Source: Pseudonocardia sp. C8
Lineage (GTDB): Bacteria; Actinomycetota; Actinomycetes; Mycobacteriales; Pseudonocardiaceae
Assembly (NCBI RefSeq): GCF_014267175.1
Contig: NZ_JACMTR010000002.1
Coordinates: 1,849,001 to 1,913,000, forward strand
Reading direction: 5' to 3'
Length of the DNA: 64,000 bases
Numbering within the stretch: the stretch's first letter is position 1; each line of letters opens with the position of its first letter. The notes beneath the pieces are model-generated. The model was not told where the DNA came from. It saw only the letters and a program-made list of their open reading frames with translations, and made no database searches. This document shows, in pieces, positions 1 to 9,169 of the stretch. Position numbers and translations under genes: made by a program.

Positions 1-115
1 GGTGCACCCCGAGGCGATGGCCCGCAACCTCGCCCTCGCCGCCGGCGCGCAGGGCGGCGGGCCCGGGCACGCGCCCGAGCTCGTGGACCGGGTGCTCGCG
101 GGACGGCCGCGATGA
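1..115 (+). CDS. C-terminal end of a lyase/cycloisomerase, probably PcaB (partial)
   Basis: Only the last 37 codons are in the window; the reading frame enters at base 2 and ends with TGA at 113-115. The tail begins VHPEAMARNL, which matches my memory of the C-terminus of 3-carboxy-cis,cis-muconate cycloisomerase (fumarase/aspartase superfamily, beta-ketoadipate pathway). The following IclR gene overlaps it by four bases (ATGA), the usual arrangement of pca genes with their regulator. With so little sequence, another superfamily member such as an adenylosuccinate lyase-like protein cannot be excluded. Confidence 0.5.
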   Translation, partial: VHPEAMARNLALAAGAQGGGPGHAPELVDRVLAGRPR

Positions 116-900
116 GCGACGGGGAGCGCCGGGAACAGGTCCGCTCGCTGGCCCGCGGCCTGGCCGTGATCCGCTCGTTCGACGGCGACCGTCCCCAGCA
201 GACACTCGCCGAGGTCGCCCGGGCGACCGGGCTCACCCGCGCCGCGGCCCGCCGGTTCCTGCTCACGCTCGCCGACGAGGGCTACGTCCGCACCGACGGC
301 AGGCTGTTCACGCTCACCCCGCGGGTGCTCGAGCTGGGCTGGTCGTACCTGTCGGCGATGGGACTGCCCGAAGTGGCCACCCCGCACCTGGAACGCCTGG
401 TCGCGACGGTGCGCGAGTCGGCGTCGGTGTCGGTGCTCGACGGCGATCCCGAGTCCGGTTACGACGTCGTCTACGTCGCCCGGGTGCCCACCGCGCGGAT
501 CATGACGGTGACGATCACGATCGGCACCCGCTTCCCGGCCTGGGCGACGTCGATGGGCCGGGTCCTGCTCGCCGCGCTGCCGCCGTCCACCCTGGACACC
601 TATCTGGACGGCCTGCACCCGGAGACGCTGACCGAGCACACCGTGGCCGGTGCCGGCGCGCTGCGCGCGGAGCTGGACCGGGTACGGGCCGACGGGCACT
701 GCGTCGTCGACCAGGAGCTCGAGGCCGGGCTGCGGTCGATCGCGGTGCCGGTGCACGACCGGGCCGGACGGGTGACGGCCGCCGCCAACGTGTCCACCCA
801 CGCGTCCCGGCGGGACGCCGCCGCCCTGCGCACCGAGATCCTGCCGGAGCTGCGGGCGTGCGTGTCGGCGATCGAGGCCGACCTGCGGGCGTCCGGATAG
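112..900 (+). CDS. IclR-family transcriptional regulator, PcaR/PobR type
   Basis: This 262-residue protein has the full IclR length. An N-terminal winged helix-turn-helix spans about residues 10-70 (LAEVARATGLTRAAARRFL). The effector-binding domain spans about 85-255, with the family sequence GRVLLAALP near residue 150 and DQELEAGLRSIAVPV near 205. The N-terminus VRSLARGLAVIRSF is typical of regulators of protocatechuate or 4-hydroxybenzoate catabolism. The start overlaps the stop of the upstream probable pcaB (ATGA), so it is probably cotranscribed and controls the pca genes lying to the left. The effector is not visible from sequence; beta-ketoadipate or protocatechuate is an inference from family and context. 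Confidence 0.85.
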   Translation: MSDGERREQVRSLARGLAVIRSFDGDRPQQTLAEVARATGLTRAAARRFLLTLADEGYVRTDGRLFTLTPRVLELGWSYLSAMGLPEVATPHLERLVATVRESASVSVLDGDPESGYDVVYVARVPTARIMTVTITIGTRFPAWATSMGRVLLAALPPSTLDTYLDGLHPETLTEHTVAGAGALRAELDRVRADGHCVVDQELEAGLRSIAVPVHDRAGRVTAAANVSTHASRRDAAALRTEILPELRACVSAIEADLRASG

Positions 901-954
901 GGGATCATCTCCCGGCATGGAGCACGTGACACCGATCACCGTCCGGGAGCGGCG

Positions 955-1419
955 ATGACCCCGCTGCTCGATCCGGCCGACCCCCGGCACGACCACGCGG
1001 CGGCCCGGCTGGCAGCCGAACCGATCATCTGGCTCACGACGGTCGGCGAGGACGCCCGGCCGCACTCGGTGCCGGTCTGGTTCCTGTTCGCCGACCCCGA
1101 GATCGTCCTGTTCAGCCGGCCGGACACCGCGAAGGTCGGGCGGCTGCGGGAACGCCCCGGCGTGTGCCTGGCGCTGGACACGGCCGCGTCCGGCACCGAC
1201 GTCGTCCTCGCCGACGGGGACGCGACGCTCACGGGTGATCCCGCGCCCGCCGAGCTGAAGGCGTTCGGCGAGAAGTACCGGGACATGCTGCGCGGCCAGG
1301 ACCTGGACTCCTGGCGGGCGGTGTTCGCCCAGCCGGTCCGGGTGCGGCTGCACCGGATCGTCGCCTGGCGCGCCGGTCCGGACGGCCTGGAGCAGATCGT
1401 CGCCGACCGGCACGGGTGA
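955..1419 (+). CDS. PPOX-class F420-dependent oxidoreductase family protein
   Basis: This 154-residue protein fits the pyridoxamine 5'-phosphate oxidase-like split-barrel fold. It contains IIWLTTVGEDARPHSVPVWF at residues 23-42, the strand pattern of the family, then FSRPDTAKVGRLRERP and a C-terminal barrel strand ending in a VRLHRIVAWR-like segment. The length and the HSVPVWF motif resemble the mycobacterial Rv3369-type subgroup (TIGR03667), whose members bind F420 or a flavin. Its substrate is unknown. The ATG follows a short 54-bp gap from the IclR gene, so it may be read through from it, but function does not obviously link the two. Confidence 0.8.
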   Translation: MTPLLDPADPRHDHAAARLAAEPIIWLTTVGEDARPHSVPVWFLFADPEIVLFSRPDTAKVGRLRERPGVCLALDTAASGTDVVLADGDATLTGDPAPAELKAFGEKYRDMLRGQDLDSWRAVFAQPVRVRLHRIVAWRAGPDGLEQIVADRHG

Positions 1420-1645
1420 GCCCGGGGACCATCGCCGATCACCGGGGCGGCGCCCGGACCTGATCGCGGTGCCCGACTCGCCACATCCCGCCGACATGCA
1501 CCTGAGCGCGAATTGTCGATCTTCGCCGAACGCTGGAGTGCATCTCGGCGAGGAGCCGGCGACCCGCGCGACGCGGGGGTCGCACCGCATCTCGGCGGGG
1601 CGTCCCGCGGGCGCGCCGGATCCGTGGCCGGGCAGACTCCGGTGC

Positions 1646-2710
1646 ATGCGCCTGCTCACCGCGGACGACTCGCTGCGCGCGCTGCTCGCCCGCCAGCTGC
1701 TGCTGGAGCGGTCCGGCCTCCCGGTCCCGCGGGCGCTGGAACGGTTGTGCGGCCTGCAGACCCAGCACGCGCCGTCCGGCTACCTGGGCCTGTGGTCCCG
1801 GCTCGCCGGCTTCGAGCGCGACTCGCTGACCGCGATGCTGGGAGACGGCCGGGTCGTCCAGGCCTGGGCGATGCGCTCGACCGTCCACATGCTCTCCCGG
1901 CGCGACCACGACGTGTTCACCGCGGCGGTGCGAGCCGAGCAGCGGGCGAACTGGCTGCGGATGCGCCGCGACGTCACCGAGCACGACATGGTCGCGGCCG
2001 CGGCCGTGGTACGGGAGTTCCTGGCCGGCGGGCCGCGCCGGCAGGCCGAGATCACCGCGGAGCTCGCCGCGCGCGGGGTGCCGGCGGGCACCTTTCCCGG
2101 GGTACAGCACTGGGTCGGGCTGGTCCGGGTGCCGCCGGCCGGGACGTGGGAGGCGCCCCGGGCGCACGTGTACGGCCTGGCCGCCGGGCCGGGAGCGCCC
2201 GGGAGCGGACCCACCGACGACGAGGTCCGCGCGGCGCAGGTCGAGCTCGCCCGCCGGTACCTGAGGGCGTTCGGCCCGGCGTCCGCGCCGGACGTCGCGC
2301 GGTTCGCCGGCTGGCCGGTCGGCGTCGCCCGTGCCGCGCTGGGCGAGCTGACGCTGCGCCGGTTCGCCGGCGAGGACGGCGCCGAGCTCGTCGACGTCCC
2401 GCACGCCCCGCTGCCCGGCCCCGGCACCCCGCTCCCGGTCCGCTTCCTCGGCCCGTTCGACGCCGTCCTGCTACTCGGGCACGCCGCCCGCACCCGGATC
2501 CTGCCCGCCGAGCACCGCCACCACGTGTTCGCGACGAGCAAGCCGCGGTCGGCGCCGGTGTACCTGGTCGGGGGCCGGGTCGCCGGCACCTGGACCTACC
2601 GGGACGGGCGGGTCGTCACCGACCCCTTCACCGAGCCGGACCAGGACCGGGACGACCGCCGCGCCGTCGCCGAGGAGGCCGAGCGGCTGGCCGTCTGGCA
2701 CCGGTCCTGA
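1646..2710 (+). CDS. Winged-helix DNA-binding domain protein (HTH_42/AlkZ-like superfamily)
   Basis: The 354-residue product starts MRLLTADDSLRALLARQ. It contains the sequence GLQTQHAPSGYLGLWSRL and, further on, MRSTVHMLSRRD, both hallmarks of the actinobacterial winged helix DNA-binding domain family related to YcaQ/AlkZ glycosylases. I chose ATG 1646 because homology-like sequence begins there; the frame is open upstream to 1469 but that part is low complexity. The AlkZ catalytic QxQ or QxD motif may be represented by LQTQH at about residue 34, so DNA-repair activity is possible but unproven. It is a single gene with no obvious operon partner. Confidence 0.75.
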   Translation: MRLLTADDSLRALLARQLLLERSGLPVPRALERLCGLQTQHAPSGYLGLWSRLAGFERDSLTAMLGDGRVVQAWAMRSTVHMLSRRDHDVFTAAVRAEQRANWLRMRRDVTEHDMVAAAAVVREFLAGGPRRQAEITAELAARGVPAGTFPGVQHWVGLVRVPPAGTWEAPRAHVYGLAAGPGAPGSGPTDDEVRAAQVELARRYLRAFGPASAPDVARFAGWPVGVARAALGELTLRRFAGEDGAELVDVPHAPLPGPGTPLPVRFLGPFDAVLLLGHAARTRILPAEHRHHVFATSKPRSAPVYLVGGRVAGTWTYRDGRVVTDPFTEPDQDRDDRRAVAEEAERLAVWHRS

Positions 2711-2765
2711 CCGGATCCCGACGACGTCCGGCAGGATCTCGCTGGACCTGCCGGTTCCTGCCGCC

Positions 2766-2777
2766 TACCGTCGGCCC
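2766..2777 (+). promoter_or_regulatory. Putative -10 element, leaderless start of the GlxA-type gene
   Basis: TACCGT at 2766-2771 is followed by six bases and then ATG 2778. No Shine-Dalgarno sequence precedes the ATG. A TANNNT hexamer 6-7 nt before the start codon is the known signature of leaderless actinobacterial transcripts. Confidence 0.5.
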
Positions 2778-3743
2778 ATGCTGCGCAGCGTCTCGGTCCT
2801 GGTGCTCGACGAGCTGGCGGTCTTCGAGTTCGGCGTGCTCTGCGAGGTCTTCGGCCTCGACCGCTCCGACGACGGGCTGCCGGTGTTCGACTGGAAGGTG
2901 TGCGGTGTCGAGGCCGGGCGGCCGGTGAGCACCAAGAGCGGGGTCACGATCACCCCCGAGCACGGGCTGGACGCGCTGCCCGGCGCCGACCTGGTCTGCG
3001 TCGCCGCGACGGCGCTGCGCGAGTTCCCGCCCGAGGCGCTCGACGCGGTCCGGGAGGCCCGCGCCCGCGGCGCGATGGTCATGTCGATCTGTTCCGGCGT
3101 GTTCGTGCTCGGCGCGGCGGGGCTGCTCGACGGCCGTCGCTGCACCGTCCACTGGATGCACGCCGACGAGCTGCGCCGGGCCCACCCCGAGGCGCTCGTC
3201 GAGGACGACGCCCTCTACGTCGACGACGGCGACCTCGTCACCGGGGCCGGCACCGCCGCCGGGATCGACGCCTGCCTGCACCTGGTGCGCCGCGAGCTCG
3301 GTGGCGCCGTCGCGAACGGGATCGCGCGGCGGATGGTCGTCGCGGCGCAGCGCGAGGGCGGGCAGCGCCAGTTCGTCGAGCTCCCGGTGCCGGAGTGCAC
3401 CGCCGACTCGCTCGCGCCGGTGCTGGCCTGGATGCTGGAGAACCTCGACGCCGAGCACACCGTCGCCGCGCTCGCCCGGCGGGCCGCCATGTCCGAGCGG
3501 ACCTTCGCCCGCCGGTTCGTCGAGGAGACCGGCACCACGCCACACCGCTGGATCTCGGCGCAGCGCGTGCTGCACGCGCGCACCCTGCTCGAGGAGACCG
3601 ACCTCGGGATGGACGCCGTCGCCGCCCGGGCCGGGTTCGGCAGCGCCGCGCTGCTGCGCCACCACTTCCGGCGGGCGCTGGGCGTCGCCCCCGTCGACTA
3701 CCGCAGCACGTTCCGCTGCCACCGCGCCGCGACCCCGGCGTGA
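2778..3743 (+). CDS. GlxA-family transcriptional regulator (DJ-1/PfpI domain plus AraC HTH)
   Basis: This 321-residue protein combines an N-terminal DJ-1/PfpI (class I amidotransferase-like) domain, about residues 1-190, with a C-terminal AraC double helix-turn-helix, about 215-315. The nucleophile-elbow-like cysteine lies in SICSGVFVLG (Cys105). The AraC part shows TVAALARRAAMSERTFARRF and the second helix pair ending near residue 300. Such proteins act as repressors or activators of nearby catabolic genes; the DJ-1 domain senses an unknown ligand rather than performing amidotransfer. The thioesterase gene follows 49 bp downstream on the same strand. Confidence 0.88.
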   Translation: MLRSVSVLVLDELAVFEFGVLCEVFGLDRSDDGLPVFDWKVCGVEAGRPVSTKSGVTITPEHGLDALPGADLVCVAATALREFPPEALDAVREARARGAMVMSICSGVFVLGAAGLLDGRRCTVHWMHADELRRAHPEALVEDDALYVDDGDLVTGAGTAAGIDACLHLVRRELGGAVANGIARRMVVAAQREGGQRQFVELPVPECTADSLAPVLAWMLENLDAEHTVAALARRAAMSERTFARRFVEETGTTPHRWISAQRVLHARTLLEETDLGMDAVAARAGFGSAALLRHHFRRALGVAPVDYRSTFRCHRAATPA

Positions 3744-3792
3744 CCGACGGCACACCCGCGCCCCACCCGGAGGTCCCGCCCGGTCCCGCACG

Positions 3793-4662
3793 ATGACGGG
3801 CATGACCACCACCACCGACCCCGGCCGCAGGACCCGGGGCCACCTCGGGCTCGGGCCGGTCGATGCGGGACTCGGGGTGGTGCGCGACCCGTCGCCGCTC
3901 CCGGACGGCCTGCGGCTGCGTGCCGCGCTGCACGACGGTGTCCGCGCCGGCGACGGCGGGGTCCGGCCCGTGCTCCCCGCGGTGCTCGCCGACTCCGGGA
4001 TCGGGAAACTGATCTTCTCCGCCGCGCGCCTGACCGCGGGTGCGCCCACCGTCGACCTGCGGATCGACCTCGCCGGCCCGCCGGCGCCCGGTGCCGGGGA
4101 GCTCGTCGCCGACATCACCCTGCTGCACCTCGACGACGAGATCGGCGCCGGCCGGGCGGAGATCCGGGACGACACCGGGGTGCTGGTCGCGCACGCCGTC
4201 GCCACGATGGCGCTCAGCGGCGTCCCGGACCGCCCGGGCGGGCTCGCCGGGCCGGAATCCGCGAAGCCCGGCGACGGCGCCGCCGACTTCCGCGCCGGGA
4301 TCCCGCCGTTCGACCCGGCCCGGCTCGAGCCGGACCGGCTCGGCACCGACGACGGTGATCCCGTGCTCACCCCCGGCCCGTCCACGATGAACCTCAACGG
4401 CACCACGCACGGGGCCGTGCTCGCCGGGTTCGCGCAGTCCGCGCAGGCCTTCCACCTGCGACGGTCCGGTCCCGGCCCGGCCCGGCCGCTGTCGTTGACG
4501 GTCGACTACCTGCGCCCGGTGCCGGTCGGCGCGCCGCTGCGCGCCCGCTCCGAGACGGTCCGGGACGGCCGGCGGTTCTGGACCGTGCACACCGAGCTGC
4601 TGCTGGCCGACGGGCGCCTCGCGGCGCGCGCGGTGGGCGGGGGTCTCCGCGCGCTCCGATGA
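3793..4662 (+). CDS. PaaI-type double-hotdog thioesterase family protein
   Basis: This 289-residue protein appears to contain two hotdog-type repeats. The second shows the PaaI/acyl-CoA thioesterase pattern: NLNGTTHGAVLAGFAQSAQ at about residues 198-216, then LSLTVDYLRPVPVGAPLRARSE. The first half is less conserved and contains GIGKLIFSAARLT. This is the layout of fused hotdog thioesterases that hydrolyse acyl-CoA. The exact acyl group cannot be read. The first ATG (3793) was taken; ATG 3802 three codons on is equally possible. It lies downstream of the GlxA-type regulator but cotranscription is not proven. Confidence 0.72.
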   Translation: MTGMTTTTDPGRRTRGHLGLGPVDAGLGVVRDPSPLPDGLRLRAALHDGVRAGDGGVRPVLPAVLADSGIGKLIFSAARLTAGAPTVDLRIDLAGPPAPGAGELVADITLLHLDDEIGAGRAEIRDDTGVLVAHAVATMALSGVPDRPGGLAGPESAKPGDGAADFRAGIPPFDPARLEPDRLGTDDGDPVLTPGPSTMNLNGTTHGAVLAGFAQSAQAFHLRRSGPGPARPLSLTVDYLRPVPVGAPLRARSETVRDGRRFWTVHTELLLADGRLAARAVGGGLRALR

Positions 4663-4722
4663 TCGCCCGGGGCGTCGTGGGCTGTTAGCGTCGTCACCAC
4701 ACGTTCCACGGAGGTGCCGACC

Positions 4723-6105
<1,383 letters not shown>

Positions 6106-6140
6106 CGACGGTCGCCCCCCGGTGACGGGCGCGGCCGGGA

Positions 6141-6449
6141 TCAGTACGGGTCGACGGCCAGGACGTACGGCATCGCGCGCATCCGGGTCTCGAACTCGTC
6201 GGCCTCCGCGGGCGTCATCGACATGGTGCAGGTGACCGAACCGTAGGCGACGCCCTCGCGGACGTCGACGGAGAACTCCCGCAGGGGGCGGCCGCAGGTC
6301 TGGAGGGCGGTCGCGACCTGCATGGCCCCGTGCAGCCCGTCGGCGGTGACGACGGTGTGCCGGCGCGGCATGCGGGCCGCGATGTCGGCGGGCCCGCCCG
6401 ATCCGGCGGGGAAGGTGAAGGTGGTCGGGCGGTCGGCGGTGATGCTCAT
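6141..6449 (-). CDS. Conserved hypothetical small protein
   Basis: The 102-residue product starts MSITADRPTTF at 6449, preceded on the minus strand by GGAG about 8 nt upstream. The second half reads MQVATALQTCGRPLREFSVD and MTPAEADEFETRMRAMPYVLAVDPY, an alternating beta-alpha pattern resembling a small ferredoxin-like or ACT-like fold. I do not recognise the family. It is divergent from the Lrp-type small protein at 6738, itself an ACT-like protein, so the two may be related in fold, though this is an inference. An upstream mini-ORF (6554-6637) precedes it. Confidence 0.55.
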   Translation of the reverse strand: MSITADRPTTFTFPAGSGGPADIAARMPRRHTVVTADGLHGAMQVATALQTCGRPLREFSVDVREGVAYGSVTCTMSMTPAEADEFETRMRAMPYVLAVDPY

Positions 6450-6553
6450 GATCGGTGGCTCCGTGCGTGGCGCGAGAAGATGCTCGGACGCGAGCCAGGT
6501 CTCGAGAAGGAAGGGGAGCGCCGGGATCGGGCGCGGCGCGTCGGCAGCCTGGA

Positions 6554-6637
6554 TCAGCCGACGCGCAGGGCTACTACCGCGAGAAGTCGTGCGGGCAGCG
6601 CTGCGACCGGAGCAGGGGTGTGCTCGACGGAACGCAT
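6554..6637 (-). CDS. Putative 27-codon leaderless upstream ORF (leader peptide)
   Basis: On the minus strand ATG at 6637 opens a 27-codon ORF starting MRSVEHTPAP and ending LLAVVALRVG before TGA at 6554. TACCGT (plus-strand 6644-6649) lies exactly 6 nt before the ATG, the same leaderless spacing seen for many full genes in this window. The stop is 104 nt before the start of the small protein at 6449. It could be a leader peptide in the 5' leader of that gene. Its short length means it may also be chance. Confidence 0.35.
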   Translation of the reverse strand: MRSVEHTPAPVAALPARLLAVVALRVG

Positions 6638-6691
6638 GCGGGCACGGTAGCAAAGCCCGTGCGTCGTGCGCCACATCGATCTCCTACCGAC

Positions 6692-6731
6692 TAGCCTGAT
6701 CGCCGACGCCGACCACCGTCCCGAGGGGGAA
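6692..6731 (+). promoter_or_regulatory. Putative promoter and ribosome binding site of the Lrp-type gene
   Basis: TAGCCT near 6692-6697 fits TANNNT, and GAGGGGGA near 6723-6730 is a ribosome binding site about 7 nt before GTG 6738. This places a short 5' leader on this gene, unlike the leaderless genes nearby. Confidence 0.35.
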
Positions 6732-6737
6732 CCCGCC

Positions 6738-7016
6738 GTGATCACCGCGATCGTCCTGGTGCACACCGCCACCGACCGGATCCCCGAGACCGCGCAGGCG
6801 ATCGCGGACATCCACGGCGTGTCCGAGGTGTACTCGTGCGCCGGCGACGTCGACCTCATCGCGGTCGTGAAGGTCCGCGAGCACGAGCAGCTCGCCGACG
6901 TCATCGCCGGCAAGCTCAGCAAGGTCGAGGGTGTGATCGCGACCGACACCCACATCGCCTTCCGGTCCTACTCGAAGGCCGACACCGACGCGGCGTTCGC
7001 CATCGGGCTCGACTGA
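6738..7016 (+). CDS. Lrp/AsnC ligand-binding domain protein (no DNA-binding domain)
   Basis: This 92-residue protein consists only of the RAM/ACT-like ligand-binding domain of Lrp/AsnC regulators. It runs ITAIVLVHTATDRIPETAQAI, then VSEVYSCAGDVDLIAVVKV and GVIATDTHIAFRSYS. No helix-turn-helix precedes it. Stand-alone RAM proteins are common in actinobacteria and may bind amino acids or pair with full-length Lrp proteins. GTG 6738 is supported by the purine-rich GAGGGGGA upstream. The Gfo/Idh oxidoreductase starts 8 bp after its stop, so they form a likely operon. Confidence 0.85.
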   Translation: MITAIVLVHTATDRIPETAQAIADIHGVSEVYSCAGDVDLIAVVKVREHEQLADVIAGKLSKVEGVIATDTHIAFRSYSKADTDAAFAIGLD

Positions 7017-7024
7017 CGCGCGAC

Positions 7025-8143
7025 GTGAGCGGGCGCGTGGGCGTCGGCGTCGTCGGCGCCGGGGTGATCAGCGAGCAGTACCTGTCCAACCTGACCGGGT
7101 TCCCCGACCTGGACGTCCGGTACGTCGCCTCCCGGGACCCGGCCCGCGCGAAGGCCCGGGCCGCGCAGTTCGGCGTACCCGCCTTCGGCGACCTCGACGG
7201 CCTGCTCGCCGACGACGGCGTCGACATCGTCGTCAACCTCACCGTGCCGTCGGCGCACGTCGAGGTGGCGCTGGCCGCGCTGCGCGCCGGCAAGCACGTG
7301 TGGAACGAGAAGCCGCTCGCCACCGACCGTGCGGGCGCCCGGCTGCTGCTCGACACCGCCGCCACCACCGGGCTCCGGGTCGCGGCCGCACCGGACACCG
7401 TGCTCGGCGGCGGCATCCAGACCGCGCGGCGGCTCCTCGACGCCGGCGCGATCGGCACCCCGCTGACGGCACTGGCCCTGATGCAGCAACCCGGGCCCGA
7501 CCAGTGGCACCCGGACCCGGCCTTCCTGTTCGCCGAGGGTGCCGGCCCGCTGCTCGACCTCGGCCCGTACTACCTGACCGCGCTGGTGCAGCTGCTCGGC
7601 CCGATCACCCGGGTCACCGCGCGCACCGCCCGGTCGCGGGAGGTCCGCACCGCCGGCTCCGGGCCGCGGGCCGGGCAGGAGTTCCCGGTGACCGTGCCGA
7701 CGCACGTCGTCGCGCTCTACGACTTCGCGGGCGGCCGCTCCGCGCAGTGCACGTTCAGCTTCGACTCGCCGCTGCGCCGGACCCTGCTCGAGATCACCGG
7801 CACCGAGGCGGTGCTGGCCGTGCCGGACCCGAACCGGTTCGACGGGAACCCCGCCGTCGTCGCCGAACGCATCGGCATGGAGGCGACCTCCCGCAGCCGT
7901 GTGGAGTACGAGGTGCCCGGGCGGCAGGCCGGCCGGGGCACCGGCGTGCTGGAGCTGGCCCGGGCGATCGCGGCGGGGGAGCCCGAGCGGGCCTCCGGTG
8001 CCGTCGCGCTGCACGTGCTCGACGCCATGCTCGCCACGCTGGAGGCCGGTGAGCGGGGGGCCGCGGTCGACGTCACGAGCACGGTGACGGTCCCACCTGC
8101 CCTGCCGGCGGACTGGAATCCCTTTGCGCTGACGCGCTCGTGA
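7025..8143 (+). CDS. Gfo/Idh/MocA-family oxidoreductase
   Basis: This 372-residue protein has an N-terminal Rossmann fold, VGVGVVGAGVISEQYLSNL, at residues 4-22. The family motif NEKPLA (usual form EKPLA) lies near residue 97, where the lysine binds nicotinamide. A C-terminal alpha/beta dimerisation and substrate domain follows, with GPLLDLGPYYLTALVQLLGP near 175-194, matching the typical GxxxDxGxHxxD pattern except that the usual histidine is tyrosine. The substrate is probably a sugar or inositol derivative but cannot be read. The stop codon TGA at 8141-8143 lies inside the left arm of a 40-bp hairpin. Confidence 0.87.
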   Translation: MSGRVGVGVVGAGVISEQYLSNLTGFPDLDVRYVASRDPARAKARAAQFGVPAFGDLDGLLADDGVDIVVNLTVPSAHVEVALAALRAGKHVWNEKPLATDRAGARLLLDTAATTGLRVAAAPDTVLGGGIQTARRLLDAGAIGTPLTALALMQQPGPDQWHPDPAFLFAEGAGPLLDLGPYYLTALVQLLGPITRVTARTARSREVRTAGSGPRAGQEFPVTVPTHVVALYDFAGGRSAQCTFSFDSPLRRTLLEITGTEAVLAVPDPNRFDGNPAVVAERIGMEATSRSRVEYEVPGRQAGRGTGVLELARAIAAGEPERASGAVALHVLDAMLATLEAGERGAAVDVTSTVTVPPALPADWNPFALTRS

Positions 8144-8179
8144 GTGGCTAGCAGGGCCCTGGCCCTGCTTGCCACTCAC
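8140..8179 (+). terminator. GTGAGTGG-type hairpin terminator (copy 1)
   Basis: A 40-bp inverted repeat has arms of 19 bp with a single mismatch. It begins GTGAGTGGCTAGCAGGGCC and ends in the complementary CCACTCAC. There is no U tract. The TGA stop of the Gfo/Idh gene is bases 2-4 of the left arm. Nearly identical to the hairpin at 17726-17765. Confidence 0.8.
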
Positions 8180-8201
8180 GGGGCGATACCCGTTCGGACT
8201 A

Positions 8202-8236
8202 TTGCCGCTCCGGACAGAGATGTCCATAGTTCGACA
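8202..8236 (+). promoter_or_regulatory. Promoter and shared operator box upstream of the hydrolase-MFS unit
   Basis: TTGCCG at 8202-8207 and CATAGT at 8225-8230 (17-bp spacing) make a plausible promoter. Overlapping it, TGTCCATAGTTCGACA at 8221-8236 matches the box at 11369-11384 in 14 of 16 positions. The outer TGTC/GACA forms a dyad, as expected for a TetR-type operator. Confidence 0.55.
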
Positions 8237-8257
8237 TCACTGTCGAAGGGAGTGGCC

Positions 8258-9169
8258 ATGACACAGGTGTCGGCCATCGAGATCGAGGTCGAGGGGCAGG
8301 TTCTGAGCGGCCGTGCCGCCGAACCGGACACCGCCGCGCGGGCGATCGTGTTCGCGCTGCACGGCGGGTCCTACTCGAGCCGGTACTACGACCTCTGCTC
8401 GGCGCCGCGGGCGTCGGCGCTCCGCAACTACGCCGACCTCGGCTACCGGGCGATCGCGCTGGACCGCCCCGGCTACGGCGCGTCGGCGGGAATCGCGCCG
8501 GAGCGGTGCGGTTTCCGCGCCCAGGCCGCGCTCCTGCACCGCGCGATCGACCGGCTCCACGCCGACCGCGGCGACGGGCTGCCGGTGTTCCTCGTCGGCC
8601 ACTCGATCGGGGGCATGCTCGCGATGACGGTCGCCGCGGCCGCCGCTGACACCGCCACCCCGCTGCACGGGGTGATGGCGTCGGGGATGGGCATGGTGTG
8701 GCAGCCGGGGATCCACGCGATGTGGGCGTCGCTGGTCGGCGACGACCCGCACGTGGCGGTGCCGAACGAGGCCCGCGACCAGATCATGTTCGTCGCGGAC
8801 CCGGCCCTGGTGGACCCGGCCGTGCAGCAGGAGGTGGGGGAGGACCTGCACCCCATCCCGGCCGCGGAGTTGCGCGACGCACTCGCCTGGCACGAGGCGA
8901 TGCCCGAGGTCGCCGCGGGCATCCGGGTCCCGGTCCTGCACGTGCTCCCCGAGTACGACGGGATCTGGAGCGCGGACGAGGACGCGCGCCGGCAGGCCGC
9001 GACCGCGCTGAAGGGCGTCGAGGGGGCCGCCGTGACCGTCCAGCGCGCCGCCGGCCACTGCCTCGACGCCCACCGCACCGGTTACGCCCACCACCTCACC
9101 ACCGCAGCGTTCTTCGAGACCTGCCTCGCCGTGCGTGCGACGCGGGCCGACTCCGGGAGGTCGTCATGA
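8258..9169 (+). CDS. Alpha/beta-hydrolase of the aromatic-acid cluster
   Basis: This 303-residue alpha/beta-hydrolase has the oxyanion-side HGG motif in ALHGGSYSSRYY at about residue 32. The nucleophile elbow GHSIGGM is at about residue 115. The probable catalytic acid lies in LPEYDGIW at about 232, and the histidine in AAGHCLDAH at about 265. It begins at ATG 8258 with GAAGGGA upstream. It overlaps the transporter gene by four bases (ATGA), so hydrolysis of an ester, thioester or ring-cleavage product taken up by that transporter is a reasonable inference. The substrate is unknown. Confidence 0.8.
   Translation: MTQVSAIEIEVEGQVLSGRAAEPDTAARAIVFALHGGSYSSRYYDLCSAPRASALRNYADLGYRAIALDRPGYGASAGIAPERCGFRAQAALLHRAIDRLHADRGDGLPVFLVGHSIGGMLAMTVAAAAADTATPLHGVMASGMGMVWQPGIHAMWASLVGDDPHVAVPNEARDQIMFVADPALVDPAVQQEVGEDLHPIPAAELRDALAWHEAMPEVAAGIRVPVLHVLPEYDGIWSADEDARRQAATALKGVEGAAVTVQRAAGHCLDAHRTGYAHHLTTAAFFETCLAVRATRADSGRSS

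Noticed and set aside
1469..1645. Upstream extension of the winged-helix protein to 1469
   Set aside because: The extra 59 residues are Pro/Arg-rich and lie before the recognisable N-terminus; ATG 1646 fits better.
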